Assembly: GCF_900187035.1 (NCBI RefSeq) | Contig: NZ_LT906446.1 | Location: 2,166,343 to 2,230,342, forward strand | Direction: 5' to 3' | Length of the DNA: 64,000 nt | Source: Megamonas hypermegale | GTDB lineage: Bacteria; Bacillota; Negativicutes; Selenomonadales; Selenomonadaceae | Part shown: in pieces, positions 25,380 through 35,194 of the stretch | Numbering within the stretch: position 1 is the stretch's first letter | How the letters are laid out: the number at the start of each line of letters is the position of its first letter | The notes under the pieces: model-generated | Told to the model about the DNA's origin: nothing | The model's database searches: none | What the model saw: only the letters and a program-made list of their open reading frames with translations | Made by a program: the position numbers and the translations under genes

Positions 25380-27044
25380 ATGATGAATGTGAATAAATAC
25401 ACTAAAGGTTATTTTATGCCACCTGTTGTGGATATGAATTGGGCAAAAAAAGAATATCCAGATAAAGCACCAATTTGGTGCAGTGTAGACCTTCGTGATG
25501 GCAATCAGGCACTTATCATTCCGATGAGTCTTGATGAAAAAATAGAGTTTTATAAACATTTGGTTGCTATAGGATTTAAAGAAATTGAAGTTGGTTTTCC
25601 AGCAGCTTCTGAAACTGAATATGAATTTTTGCGTACTCTTGTAGAAAAAGATTTAATCCCTGATGATGTAACAGTTCAGGTATTAACTCAGGCTCGTGAA
25701 CACATCATTAAAAGAACATTTGAAGCTTTAGATGGTGTAAAAAATGCAATTGTACACGTATATAACTCTACTTCTGTAGCTCAGCGTCAACAAGTATTTA
25801 AAAAATCAAAAGAAGATATTAAAAAAATCGCTATTGATGGTGCAATTATGTTGAAAGAGCTTACAGAACAAGCTGGAGCTAAATATCGTTTTGAATATTC
25901 ACCAGAAAGCTTTACTGGTACAGAACCAGAATATGCACTTGATGTATGCAATGGTGTACTTGATATTTGGAAACCACAAGCTGATAGAAAAGCAATCATC
26001 AATTTGCCAGCAACAGTACAGATGTCTATGCCACATGTATATGCTTCTCAAGTAGCATATATTTCTCAAAATCTTAAATATCGTGATAACGTTATATTAT
26101 CACTTCATCCACATAATGATAGAGGCACAGGTGTTGCTGATTCTGAAATGGGTATTTTAGCTGGTGCTGACCGTATTGAAGGTACATTATTTGGTAATGG
26201 TGAACGCACAGGTAATGCTGATATCGTAACAATTGCTATGAATATGTTTGCACTTGGCGTTGACCCTAAACTTGATTTTTCTCATATGACAGACCTCATT
26301 GAAATGTATGAACGCGTAACACGTATGCACGTTTATGAACGTCAGCCATATTCTGGAAAACTCGTATTTGCAGCATTTTCTGGTTCACATCAAGATGCTA
26401 TCGCTAAAGGCATGAAATGGCGCGAAGAACATAAAGAACCACATTGGACTGTACCATATCTCTTAATTGACCCAGAAGATGTTGGTCGTCATTATGATGC
26501 TGATGTTATTCGTATTAACAGCCAATCTGGTAAAGGTGGCGTAGCTTATGTAATGGAACAAAGCTATGGTTTGGATATTCCTAAAAAAATGCGTGAAGAT
26601 TTTAGCTATCGTGTAAAAGATGTGTCTGACCATAAACATAAAGAACTTATGCCAGATGAAATTTATAAAATTTTCCATGATGTATATGTAAATGTAGAAG
26701 AACCATATAAATTAATTGATTTCTCTTTGTCAAAACAACAAGATGGTTCAATTAAAGGTCAAATTCATATTAGTGTTCATGGCGAAGAAAAAACTATTGA
26801 AGGCGAAGGAAATGGCCGTTTAGATGCTGTAAGCAATGCTTTACAAAAAGAATTTGGCATTAAATATACTAATTTGACATATAGTGAACATGCTATGGAT
26901 ATCGGTGCAACATCACGTGCGATGAGTTATATCGGTATTACTGCTGAAAATGGAGAAATCTCTTGGGGCGCAGGCATGGATACAGATATTATCACGTCTT
27001 CTGTAAAAGCTTTAATCAGTGCTATCAACCGTATGGAACATTAA
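25380..27044 (+). CDS. leuA: 2-isopropylmalate synthase
   Basis: 554 residues of the LeuA2 (long, yeast/actinobacterial-like) type. N-terminal 'APIWCSVDLRDGNQALI' is the DRxGxQ-like catalytic signature, metal histidines lie in 'LSLHPHNDRGTG', and a C-terminal allosteric domain starts around residue 425 and normally binds leucine. It condenses acetyl-CoA with 2-ketoisovalerate, the first step to leucine. GGAGGAATC precedes two adjacent ATG codons. It is controlled by the T-box upstream and is separate from leuCDB, which is transcribed from the other strand. Confidence 0.95.
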   Translation: MMNVNKYTKGYFMPPVVDMNWAKKEYPDKAPIWCSVDLRDGNQALIIPMSLDEKIEFYKHLVAIGFKEIEVGFPAASETEYEFLRTLVEKDLIPDDVTVQVLTQAREHIIKRTFEALDGVKNAIVHVYNSTSVAQRQQVFKKSKEDIKKIAIDGAIMLKELTEQAGAKYRFEYSPESFTGTEPEYALDVCNGVLDIWKPQADRKAIINLPATVQMSMPHVYASQVAYISQNLKYRDNVILSLHPHNDRGTGVADSEMGILAGADRIEGTLFGNGERTGNADIVTIAMNMFALGVDPKLDFSHMTDLIEMYERVTRMHVYERQPYSGKLVFAAFSGSHQDAIAKGMKWREEHKEPHWTVPYLLIDPEDVGRHYDADVIRINSQSGKGGVAYVMEQSYGLDIPKKMREDFSYRVKDVSDHKHKELMPDEIYKIFHDVYVNVEEPYKLIDFSLSKQQDGSIKGQIHISVHGEEKTIEGEGNGRLDAVSNALQKEFGIKYTNLTYSEHAMDIGATSRAMSYIGITAENGEISWGAGMDTDIITSSVKALISAINRMEH

Positions 27045-27082
27045 TATATTATTAGAGAAAATATCAATTTATGAAATTTAAA

Positions 27083-27143
27083 TTTAGTGCAATATAATAT
27101 AGAAGGTTTTTACAAATTTATTATATTGCACTAAATGTTTTTT
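27083..27143 (+). terminator. Terminator after leuA
   Basis: Arms TTTAGTGCAATATAATA and TATTATATTGCACTAAA form a perfect 17-bp stem with a loop of about 19 nt, followed by TGTTTTTTT. The rest of 27045-27245 shows a TATAAT at about 27196 that may belong to an ilvD promoter. Confidence 0.8.
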
Positions 27144-27245
27144 TGTTTAATGGGGTTTATATTATTTTAGCTAGAGTAATATCTAAAAAAATGATATATA
27201 ATAGAAGGAAACCTATTTAATAATTCAAGATAAGGTGGTTTAATA

Positions 27246-28898
27246 ATGAGAAGTGATTTAGTAAAAAAAGGCCCAACTCGCTCTGCTCATCGTACATTAT
27301 TCAGTGCTATGGGTTACAGTGCAGATGATTTGAAAAAACCTTTAGTAGGTATAGTTAATGCATTTAATGAAATAATTCCAGGTCATATTCATTTGCGTAC
27401 AATCGCTGATGCAGCAAAACTCGGTGTAGCTGCTGCTGGTGGTACACCAATAGAATTTCCTGCAATCGGTGTTTGCGATGGTATCGCCATGGGTCATCCT
27501 GGCATGAAATTCTCTTTAGCTAGTCGTGAACTTATCGCTGACTCCATTGAAGCTATGGCAACTGCACATGCTTTTGATGGTCTTGTACTCATTCCAAACT
27601 GCGATAAAATCGTTCCTGGTATGCTCATGGCAGCCGCTCGTCTTAACATTCCATGTATCGTAGTAAGCGGTGGCCCTATGCTCGCTGGTAATTATAAAGG
27701 TAAAGTAGTTGACCTTAGTACTACATTTGAAGCTGCTGGTAAATATGTAGCTGGTAAAATGACAGAATGTGAATTACATGACTTAGAAGCTCATGCTTGC
27801 CCAGGTTGCGGTTCTTGTTCTGGTTTATTCACAGCAAACTCCATGAATTCCCTCACTGAAGTTTTAGGTATGGGTCTTCCTGGCAATGGTACAATTCCAG
27901 CTGCTTATATCGGTGCACGTGTAGCACTTGCTAAAAAAGCTGGTAATGTAATCATGGATTTAATCGCTAAAGATATAAAACCACGTGATATCTTAACAAA
28001 AGAAGCATTTGAAAATGCTATTACTGTAGATATGGGTATCGGTGGTTCTTCCAATACAGTTCTTCATTTAACTGCTATTGCACATGAAGCAGGCATTTCT
28101 CTTCCTGCACAATTATTTGATGAAATCAGTGCTAAAACTCCATACATCACTAAATTGAGCCCAGCAGGCACTCATCATATGCAAGATTTAAATGAAGCAG
28201 GCGGTATCAGTGCAGTAATGCATGAACTTAGCAAAAAAGGTCTCATTCATTTAGATGCAAAAACAGTAACTGGTACGATTGGTGATAGAATTAAAGATGC
28301 AGAAATTCTTCGTCCAGATGTAATCAGAACTGTAGATAATCCATATCGTAAAACTGGCGGTATTGCTATCTTAAAAGGTAATCTTTGCCCAGATAATGCT
28401 GTTGTTAAAGAAAGTGCTGTACAAGAAGATATGCTCGCATACAAAGGAACAGCAAAATGCTTTAACTCTGAAGAAGAAGCTATCGAAGCTATCACTGGTG
28501 GTAAAATTAAAGATGGCGATGTAGTTGTAATTCGCTATGAAGGACCAAAAGGTGGCCCTGGTATGCGTGAAATGCTCAATCCTACAGCTGTTATCGCTGG
28601 TATGGGCTTAAAAGTAGCACTCATCACAGATGGTCGTTTCTCTGGTGCAACTCGCGGTGCATGCATTGGACACGTTTCTCCAGAAGCTATGGCAGGTGGC
28701 CCAATCGCTTATGTTCAAGATGGTGATATCATCGATATCGACATTCCAGCACGTAAACTCAATGTACTTGTAAGTGATGAAGAAATGGCAAAACGCAAAG
28801 CTGCTTGGGTAAAACCAGAACCAAAAGTAAAAACAGGCTATTTATCTCGCTATGCTAAACTTACAACATCTGCAAACACAGGTGCAGTTTTGGAGTAA
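27246..28898 (+). CDS. ilvD: Dihydroxy-acid dehydratase
   Basis: 550 residues, normal length. Fe-S cluster cysteines are in 'NCDKIVPGM' and '[19 protein letters not shown]', and the C-terminal '[20 protein letters not shown]' is the family signature. It converts dihydroxy-isovalerate and dihydroxy-methylvalerate to the keto acids for valine, leucine and isoleucine. AAGGTGG lies before the ATG. It supplies the substrate of LeuA. Confidence 0.96.
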   Translation: MRSDLVKKGPTRSAHRTLFSAMGYSADDLKKPLVGIVNAFNEIIPGHIHLRTIADAAKLGVAAAGGTPIEFPAIGVCDGIAMGHPGMKFSLASRELIADSIEAMATAHAFDGLVLIPNCDKIVPGMLMAAARLNIPCIVVSGGPMLAGNYKGKVVDLSTTFEAAGKYVAGKMTECELHDLEAHACPGCGSCSGLFTANSMNSLTEVLGMGLPGNGTIPAAYIGARVALAKKAGNVIMDLIAKDIKPRDILTKEAFENAITVDMGIGGSSNTVLHLTAIAHEAGISLPAQLFDEISAKTPYITKLSPAGTHHMQDLNEAGGISAVMHELSKKGLIHLDAKTVTGTIGDRIKDAEILRPDVIRTVDNPYRKTGGIAILKGNLCPDNAVVKESAVQEDMLAYKGTAKCFNSEEEAIEAITGGKIKDGDVVVIRYEGPKGGPGMREMLNPTAVIAGMGLKVALITDGRFSGATRGACIGHVSPEAMAGGPIAYVQDGDIIDIDIPARKLNVLVSDEEMAKRKAAWVKPEPKVKTGYLSRYAKLTTSANTGAVLE

Positions 28899-28904
28899 TC
28901 AATA

Positions 28905-29729
28905 TTGAATAGACAGAAGCGTATTGCGCTAATTAATGATATAACGGGTTTTGGTCGTTGCTCAATCACAGTGCAGTTGCCGTTGATATCAGCCATGAAA
29001 ATACAAGCTTGTCCTCTTCCTACGGCAATATTATCAGCTCATACAGGTTTTCCTGTTTATTATATGGATGATTATACACGCCATATGGAAGAATATATGA
29101 CGAATTGGGAACGACTCAATTTAGAATTTGATGGCATTGTAAGTGGATTTTTAAGTTCTAAGAAACAGATTGGTCTTGTACTAGAATTTGCTAAACGATT
29201 TAAACGAGAAAATACACTGTTTATTGTAGACCCTGTAATGGGTGATGGCGGTAGATTGTACTCTTCGTATGACGAAGCTTTATGTTTGGAAATGCGCAAA
29301 TTGCTTTCTGTAGCTGATGTGATAACGCCTAATTTGACAGAGGTTTGTCAGCTTTTAGATTTGTCTTATCCAGATAAAATGCCTAGTCAAGAAGAACTTG
29401 ATAAAATGGCAAAAGCTTTAAATGCTCAAGGGCCAAAACAGATAATCATAACTGGTTTAGTAGATGGAGATACTGTCTACAATTATATATACGAACAAGG
29501 AAAAAATTCGTATTTGCAAAAAAATAAACGTGTACCGGAAGAACATTCTGGTACAGGTGATGCTTTTGTAGCTATAGTAGCTGCTGCACTTGTCAAAGGT
29601 GAAAGCTTAATCAGTGCAGTACAAAAAGCAGCAGATTTTGTTGGTAAAGCAATGCTATATACAAATTCAATGCAAGTTCCTTGGAATTATGGTTTATGTT
29701 TTGAAGAGTATCTAACAGAATTAAAATAA
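28905..29729 (+). CDS. Pyridoxamine kinase (PdxY-like)
   Basis: 274 residues of the ribokinase/PdxK superfamily. 'NDITGFGRCSI' at the N-terminus, 'FIVDPVMGDGG', 'ITPNLTEV' and 'HSGTGDAFVAIVAAALVKG' (catalytic Asp and anion hole) are seen. It phosphorylates pyridoxal or pyridoxamine to make the B6 cofactor. The start is TTG at 28905, 9 nt after GGAG, with only 6 nt between ilvD and this gene, so they are probably cotranscribed. Confidence 0.85.
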   Translation: MNRQKRIALINDITGFGRCSITVQLPLISAMKIQACPLPTAILSAHTGFPVYYMDDYTRHMEEYMTNWERLNLEFDGIVSGFLSSKKQIGLVLEFAKRFKRENTLFIVDPVMGDGGRLYSSYDEALCLEMRKLLSVADVITPNLTEVCQLLDLSYPDKMPSQEELDKMAKALNAQGPKQIIITGLVDGDTVYNYIYEQGKNSYLQKNKRVPEEHSGTGDAFVAIVAAALVKGESLISAVQKAADFVGKAMLYTNSMQVPWNYGLCFEEYLTELK

Positions 29730-29733
29730 AAAT

Positions 29734-29775
29734 AAAAGCTATTGTACTAATAGTCTTAGTGCAATAGCTTTTTTG
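29734..29775 (+). terminator. Terminator after pyridoxamine kinase
   Basis: AAAAGCTATTGTACTAA and TTAGTGCAATAGCTTTT arms, short loop, then TTTTTT. Confidence 0.85.
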
Positions 29776-29891
29776 CTGAAAAAGGCAAATTTTGTAAAGT
29801 AATGAGTAGCTTTGTATGTTGAATTTTCAAGATTAAACGACTATAATTGCTTTATAATTATATTGAGACTAAGAAAAGAGGATATATATCT

Positions 29892-30539
29892 ATGATTTTA
29901 TACACTTTGCAGGATAATGGATATATTGATTTCAGTGAAAAGATAAAAATGTATCCTACAGAAAAATTTAATATGTACGTAAATATAACTAATAGATGTA
30001 ATTGTAACTGTACATTTTGTTTGCGCCATTTAAAAGAAGACCATAAATTATGGCTTAAAGATGGTGAACCTTCAGTAGAAGAAATAAAACAAGCCTTTTT
30101 AAATGCTCCAATGGATAATGTAAAAGAAATTGTAATCTGTGGCTTTGGTGAACCTACTATTCGTCTTGATGATTTAATAAAAGTATTGAAATTCATTCGT
30201 GAAAAATATCCACAAATGAAAGTTCGCATGAATACGAATGGACTTAGTGATTTGGAATTTGGTAAAAGTACAGCTCCGATGTTTGAAGGCTTGCTCAATA
30301 CGATTTCCATTAGTTTAAATGAATCGACAGCACAAAAATATTTAGATGTTACACGTAGTCGTTTTGGTATAAAATCATATAATGCTATGTTGGAATTTGC
30401 TAGCCAATGTAAAAAATACATTCCAAATGTCGTTGTGACAATAGTGGATATTATTGGCGAAGCAGAAATTGCAGCATGTAAAAAAGTTTGCGAGCAATAT
30501 GGTTTAAATTTGCGCATTCGTAAATATGAAAAAAATTAA
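29892..30539 (+). CDS. Radical SAM protein, TatD-associated type
   Basis: 215 residues from ATG 29892 behind AGAGG; an upstream in-frame TTG at 29847 has no site. The cluster motif CX3CX2C is at C36, C40 and C43 ('RCNCNCTFC'), followed by the GGEP-like 'VICGFGEPTIR'. The short length and the sequence fit the TatD-linked radical SAM family (TIGR04038 type), usually encoded near a TatD nuclease; none is next to it here. The substrate is unknown. It precedes alr by 30 nt. Confidence 0.8.
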   Translation: MILYTLQDNGYIDFSEKIKMYPTEKFNMYVNITNRCNCNCTFCLRHLKEDHKLWLKDGEPSVEEIKQAFLNAPMDNVKEIVICGFGEPTIRLDDLIKVLKFIREKYPQMKVRMNTNGLSDLEFGKSTAPMFEGLLNTISISLNESTAQKYLDVTRSRFGIKSYNAMLEFASQCKKYIPNVVVTIVDIIGEAEIAACKKVCEQYGLNLRIRKYEKN

Positions 30540-30569
30540 GCCAAGAAAGGACAACGTGGAGGCTGATTT

Positions 30570-31766
30570 ATGATGGAGCATGGAATGACAAAATTATTAT
30601 GGACTGAAATTGATTTAGATGTAATAGCTCAAAATATGCGTATTATTCGCGATTTAAGTAAATCAAAGGAAGTTGCAGCAGTAGTGAAAGCTGATGCTTA
30701 TGGTCATGGTTCAGTGGCACTAGCAAAAACTTTACTTGAAAATGGTGCAACTCGTTTTGCTGTAGCACGCCTTGATGAAGCAATTGAACTCAGACATCAC
30801 GGTATAACAGCTCCTATTTTTATTTTAGGTTATACTGACCCAGCACGTGCTAGTGAAGCTATTGCTTATAATGTAGATGTTTGTATGTATGATTATGAAG
30901 AAGCTAAAATCTTTTCTGCTGAAGCAGTAAAACAAAATAGTAAAGTAGCTTTTCATATAGCTATTGATACAGGTATGGAAAGAATTGGTTATAGACCAAA
31001 TAGTGATAGCGTGGCAGAAATCGTGAAAATTAGTAAGTTGCCAAATGTAGTTTTAGAAGGGATTTTTACACATTTTTGTTTAGCTGATACTACAGATAAA
31101 ACATTCACACATAAACAATATCAAAGATTTAAATGGGTTTGTGATGAATTGGCTAAACAGAATGTAAAAATAAATGTACATCATTGTGCTAATAGTGCAG
31201 CCATAATTGATTTACCGCAGTATCATTATGATATGGTGCGAGCAGGTGTAATATTGTATGGTATGGCACCATCTGATGAAGTGGATATCAAACATATAGG
31301 ATTAAAACCAGCGATGAGTTTTAAATGTGAAGTGACTTTGGTAAAAACTGTCAATGCAGGTGAAGGAATAGGATATGGTCATAAATATATTGCAGATAGT
31401 AAAAGAACTATTGCCACTATCCCTGTGGGTTATGCTGATGGATATACGCGTCTTTTATCTGGCAAGGCAGAAGTTTTAATTCATGGAAAGAGAGCAAAAG
31501 TTGTCGGCAATATCTGTATGGACCAATGTATGGTCGATGTCACTGATATACCAGATGTAAAGGTGGGTGATGAGGTAGTGATATTTGGCACACAGGGCAA
31601 TGAATGTATTTTGGCTGATGAATTAGCTGATAAACTCGGTACAATTAATTATGAAATTACTTGTATGATATCGCGCCGTGTACCAAGATTTTATTTAAAA
31701 GACCATGAAAGGGTATTTTATAAATCCTATTTAAGTGATTTAGCACTTAGTATGTACAATCTATAA
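30570..31766 (+). CDS. alr: Alanine racemase
   Basis: 398 residues. The PLP lysine is K40 in 'AVVKADAYGHG'; the second catalytic base lies in 'GEGIGYGHKY'. 'FTHFCLAD' and 'VGNICMDQCMVDVTD' are also conserved. It makes D-alanine for the cell wall, linked by pathway to the carboxypeptidase at 4.9-6.1 kb. GGAGG precedes the ATG by 7 nt. Confidence 0.94.
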   Translation: MMEHGMTKLLWTEIDLDVIAQNMRIIRDLSKSKEVAAVVKADAYGHGSVALAKTLLENGATRFAVARLDEAIELRHHGITAPIFILGYTDPARASEAIAYNVDVCMYDYEEAKIFSAEAVKQNSKVAFHIAIDTGMERIGYRPNSDSVAEIVKISKLPNVVLEGIFTHFCLADTTDKTFTHKQYQRFKWVCDELAKQNVKINVHHCANSAAIIDLPQYHYDMVRAGVILYGMAPSDEVDIKHIGLKPAMSFKCEVTLVKTVNAGEGIGYGHKYIADSKRTIATIPVGYADGYTRLLSGKAEVLIHGKRAKVVGNICMDQCMVDVTDIPDVKVGDEVVIFGTQGNECILADELADKLGTINYEITCMISRRVPRFYLKDHERVFYKSYLSDLALSMYNL

Positions 31767-31803
31767 CTTTATTGATTAGTTTTTGGAAAGAGAGGGATTT
31801 ATC

Positions 31804-33090
31804 TTGGGGACAGCTGCTTACATAGCCATAGCTATTTTTGTAGTGGCGTATATGCTTATTATTTCAGAAAAAATACATCGTACAGTCGTTGGTTTAACAG
31901 GTGCGATGTTGTTGATTTTATTGGGAATTTTAAGCCAAGAACAAGCGATAAGTCATATTGATTTTAATACAATAGGGCTTTTAATTGGTATGATGATAAT
32001 TGTTAATATCACAAGTGAAACAGGTTTATTTAATTATTTGGCGATTTGGTCAGCTAAAAAAGTAAAGGCAAATCCTGTAAAGTTACTGATTGTATTAGCT
32101 GCATTAACAGCAGTTTGCTCAGCTTTCTTAGATAATGTAACAACAGTTTTACTTACTGTTCCTGTAACATTTGGTATTACAGCAAAGCTCAAAGTTCCAG
32201 TTAAACCGTTTTTAATCGCACAGATAATGTCATCTAATATTGGAGGTACAGCGACTTTAATCGGTGACCCACCTAATATCATGATAGGTAGTGCTGTGCC
32301 AGAATTGGATTTCATGGCATTTTTAACAAATTTAGGTGATATCTGTATTGTAATCTTCGTTGTGACAGTAGCTATTTTAGTAGGTATATATCACAAACAG
32401 CTTAAAACTAAACCTGAACTTCAAAAAGAAGTAATGAATATGAATGAAAAGAAGGAATTAAAAGATACAACACTTTTGAAAAAATGCTTGTTTGTATTGG
32501 CAATTACTATTATCACATTCGTATTACATTCTCAACTCGGTTTAGAATCTGCAACAGTAGCTTTAAGTGGTGCAGCTTTATTGATGCTCATAAGTATCAG
32601 CACTCGTGAAACTGCAATTGTTAGCATTTTAAGCAGATTGGAATGGCTCGCTATTTTCTTCTTTGTAGGTTTGTTCATTCTCGTTGGCGGTCTTGTTGAA
32701 ACAGGTGTAATCAAAGCTATGGCAGCAGAAGCAATGAAAATCACTGAAGGAAACGTAACTACTACTACTATGCTCATCTTATGGCTCAGTGCAATAGCTT
32801 CCGCATTCATTGATAACATTCCATTTGTAGCAACTTTAATTCCAATGATAAAAGAAATGGGCGCTATGGGTATAACAAATCTCGAACCACTTTGGTGGGC
32901 ATTATCACTCGGTGCTTGCTTAGGTGGCAATGGTACATTGATTGGCGCTAGTGCGAACGTCGTTGTTGCTGGTATGGCTAGTGCAAATGGCGTTAAATTG
33001 ACATTCGTGGATTATTTAAAAATAGCATTTCCACTAATGATATTATCTATAATCATTTCCAGTGCGTATATTTACGTTAGATATTTATAA
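31804..33090 (+). CDS. ArsB/NhaD-family (ion transporter superfamily) membrane protein
   Basis: 428 residues from TTG 31804, 7 nt after GAGGG; the longer frame from TTG 31783 lies over the ribosome binding site. About 11-12 hydrophobic segments in two repeats, with 'SAFLDNVTTVLLTVPVT' and 'SAFIDNIPFVATLIPM' as the paired re-entrant motifs, and 'GGTATLIGDPPNIMIG' and 'GGNGTLIGASANVVVAG'. This pattern is typical of ArsB/NhaD/YbiR permeases of the ion transporter superfamily. The ion (arsenite, Na+/H+ or an organic anion) cannot be fixed; no ars genes are near. Confidence 0.85.
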   Translation: MGTAAYIAIAIFVVAYMLIISEKIHRTVVGLTGAMLLILLGILSQEQAISHIDFNTIGLLIGMMIIVNITSETGLFNYLAIWSAKKVKANPVKLLIVLAALTAVCSAFLDNVTTVLLTVPVTFGITAKLKVPVKPFLIAQIMSSNIGGTATLIGDPPNIMIGSAVPELDFMAFLTNLGDICIVIFVVTVAILVGIYHKQLKTKPELQKEVMNMNEKKELKDTTLLKKCLFVLAITIITFVLHSQLGLESATVALSGAALLMLISISTRETAIVSILSRLEWLAIFFFVGLFILVGGLVETGVIKAMAAEAMKITEGNVTTTTMLILWLSAIASAFIDNIPFVATLIPMIKEMGAMGITNLEPLWWALSLGACLGGNGTLIGASANVVVAGMASANGVKLTFVDYLKIAFPLMILSIIISSAYIYVRYL

Positions 33091-33103
33091 TTTTAAATAT
33101 AGT

Positions 33104-33137
33104 AAAAGGCTAGATGAATTTTCATCTAGCCTTTTTT
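33104..33137. terminator. Terminator between ArsB/NhaD gene and 33158 gene
   Basis: AAAAGGCTAGATGAA/TTCATCTAGCCTTTT stem with TTTTTT on the plus side. Confidence 0.85.
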
Positions 33138-33157
33138 GTGTTCATTGAGCATATATA

Positions 33158-33988
33158 TTATTCTGGAGAGGTTTGAGAAAGTTTATTATTCATTTCTGTT
33201 TTGAAGATGTTGAAAATTTCTTGTAAACGTTCAACAGAAATACCTGTTCCATCAGAGAATTGTTTTAATCTTTCATCATCCGTCATATTTCTGTATTGGT
33301 TCATGAGTTCGTCGCGTTGTGCTTTGTCCATTTGTTTGAATTTGTCATGACCGGATTGAATGAAATCGCCTATGCTATCGACTTCTTGTTGAGAAATTTT
33401 ACCTTCTTGGATTAATTTATTAGTGAAATCTCTGAGTCTTTGGTCTAAATTATCTTTTGGTGGTTTAACTTTGTTTGGATGTTTAGGAGGCATCGGACGT
33501 AAGATTTCTTTTAATGTGGAAACAGGGATTGTTGTGCTTTCGGAAAGACTTGCAAAATTAGCGTGTAAAGATAAATCATCGCGATTTTCACGGCGATATT
33601 GTGCAGCTTCTGGTTTTTCTAATTTACGTATTTCATCGAGAGCTTTTTGCTGGTCTTTATAGAAAGAAATCATTTTTTTCTTTAATTTATTGGCTTGAGT
33701 TTCAGAAATTTTATTATTATCAACAGCTTCATCTATTTGAACAAATGTATTGGCTGCTTCGTGGCGAGTTTTTGTGTACATCCATGAATATTCTTGCTGG
33801 AATTGTTGATTGTAATCTTTAAATTTATCAATATTGATATGTGGTGGTGGTGCTACCATAGTCTGATTAGGTTTTGGCGGTGGTAGCTGATTATCATTAG
33901 GAGCGGCAAAAGCAGTACTGCCGAGAACTAATGTTGTACAACCAACGAGCAAAGCGGCTGAGATTTTTTTTCTTAACGACTGTTTCAT
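33158..33988 (-). CDS. Secreted helical repeat protein of unknown function
   Basis: 276 residues from ATG 33988, with AAAGGATG upstream; the frame continues to 34042 without a site. A signal peptide (KKISAALLVGCTTLVLGS, cut after AFA) is followed by a Pro-rich stretch ('LPPPKPNQ', 'VAPPPH'). Two related halves follow: each has a helix-rich part, then a 'LSESTTIPVSTLKEIL' or 'FSDGTGISVERLQEIF' segment near its end. The organisation resembles small periplasmic Spy/CpxP-like or DUF2680-like proteins, but I do not assign a function. Single gene between terminators. Confidence 0.65.
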   Translation of the reverse strand: MKQSLRKKISAALLVGCTTLVLGSTAFAAPNDNQLPPPKPNQTMVAPPPHINIDKFKDYNQQFQQEYSWMYTKTRHEAANTFVQIDEAVDNNKISETQANKLKKKMISFYKDQQKALDEIRKLEKPEAAQYRRENRDDLSLHANFASLSESTTIPVSTLKEILRPMPPKHPNKVKPPKDNLDQRLRDFTNKLIQEGKISQQEVDSIGDFIQSGHDKFKQMDKAQRDELMNQYRNMTDDERLKQFSDGTGISVERLQEIFNIFKTEMNNKLSQTSPE

Positions 33989-34089
33989 ATATATACACAT
34001 CCTTTCAGTGATGGTGTTAATCTGTATTCTTGTTTTTAGCATATCATATAAAAAATAGATTAAAATTAAAAAACGATTAAAATTGCATT

Positions 34090-34130
34090 AAAAAAACTCC
34101 TTAAAATTAAAACAGCTAATTTTAAGGAGT
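34090..34130 (-). terminator. Terminator after the universal stress protein pair
   Basis: ACTCCTTAAAATTA/TAATTTTAAGGAGT stem with a 7-nt loop, followed on the minus strand by TTTTTTT. Confidence 0.8.
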
Positions 34131-34144
34131 CATTTAGTTTAAAT

Positions 34145-34567
34145 TTATTTTACAACTAAAGCAGGGCATGGAGCATGTTCAACGACGTATTGACTTACTG
34201 AACCTAAGAGTACGCCTTTTACAAGACCAAGTCCACGACTACCAACGACTATGAGGTCAGCTTTAATTTCATCAGCAAAATCAGTGATGGTAACAGAAGG
34301 AGAACCTGTTTCAGAAGTAGTGATTACATTGATTTTATCAGGTATTTTACTAGCTGCTTTTTCTAATATTTCATTGCCAGCTTTGTTTACAGCTTCTAAG
34401 ATAGCATCAGATAAGCAAGCATTGATAGCTAACTGATTGATATTTGCTACATAGAGAATGTGAATTTCACTACCGTAAATTTCAGCAATAGCAACTGCTT
34501 CATCAATAGCTCTTTCAGCAGTTTCAGAACCGTCTACTGGAACTAAAATACGTTTAATATCTGTCAT
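34145..34567 (-). CDS. Universal stress protein UspA family
   Basis: 140 residues, single Usp domain. 'RILVPVDGSETAERA' at the N-terminus and the ATP-loop 'VVGSRGLGLVKGVLLGSVS' (G-2x-G-9x-G-S) show the ATP-binding MJ0577 type. Ends in 'CPALVVK', typical for the family. GGAGGGATTC precedes the ATG. It is the second gene of a Usp pair. Confidence 0.9.
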   Translation of the reverse strand: MTDIKRILVPVDGSETAERAIDEAVAIAEIYGSEIHILYVANINQLAINACLSDAILEAVNKAGNEILEKAASKIPDKINVITTSETGSPSVTITDFADEIKADLIVVGSRGLGLVKGVLLGSVSQYVVEHAPCPALVVK

Positions 34568-34585
34568 AAGGAATCCCTCCAGAGT

Positions 34586-35023
34586 TTATTTTACAATTAT
34601 TACAGGACAAGTTGATTTCTCAAGAATATAGCGACTAACGCTGCCTTTTAAAATGCTGTCAAAAAAACTTAAATTTCTACAGCCCATAATGATGATATCT
34701 GCAGAATATATTTGAGCAAATTCTAAAATTTTAAATTTAGGTTGTCCACTTAAATTATGAGTGCTTATTTGTAAATTTGCAGAAAGATAATGACGAGCGT
34801 TGTCAAGCACATTATGAGAATATTGGGCAACAGAACCGGTAAAAGGCGTAGCAAGCCAAGAATCTTCGTTTGCTTTATCATCAGTATTTTCATTAAAGTA
34901 AGTTACTAATAGTAAAGCAATTTCAGCATTATAAATTTGTGCTAAAGTATCAGCTAATTTTAAAGCTTTAGTAGATTCTTCTGTACCGTTTACAGGTACT
35001 AAGATACGCTTAATATCCGGCAT
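34586..35023 (-). CDS. Universal stress protein UspA family, second copy
   Basis: 145 residues from ATG 35023, just after AGGTGG; a GTG at 35032 overlaps that site. N-terminal 'RILVPVNGTEESTKA' and C-terminal 'CPVIIVK' match the neighbouring copy. The nucleotide loop is 'IMGCRNLSFFDSILKGSVS', where Gly-Arg-Gly is replaced by Cys-Arg-Asn-Leu, so ATP binding may be altered. 18 nt separate the two genes. The divergence suggests different ligands. Confidence 0.88.
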   Translation of the reverse strand: MPDIKRILVPVNGTEESTKALKLADTLAQIYNAEIALLLVTYFNENTDDKANEDSWLATPFTGSVAQYSHNVLDNARHYLSANLQISTHNLSGQPKFKILEFAQIYSADIIIMGCRNLSFFDSILKGSVSRYILEKSTCPVIIVK

Positions 35024-35194
35024 ATTTACCACCTAAATTCTTGAACTTTAAGTATATTATTCGCTAGTAGATTTTGAAATTCCTTTAAATTAGCCTTAAA
35101 AATTTTAGCTGTATTTAAAAGGAATTAAAAATTTTTTGTTAAATATATATCATTATACGTGTATAAAGTAGTGTATTTTATGAGGTGAAAATAT

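Noticed and set aside
29858..30517. 219-codon open frame on the minus strand
   Set aside because: Antisense shadow of the radical SAM gene, which has the CX3CX2C motif and a ribosome site.
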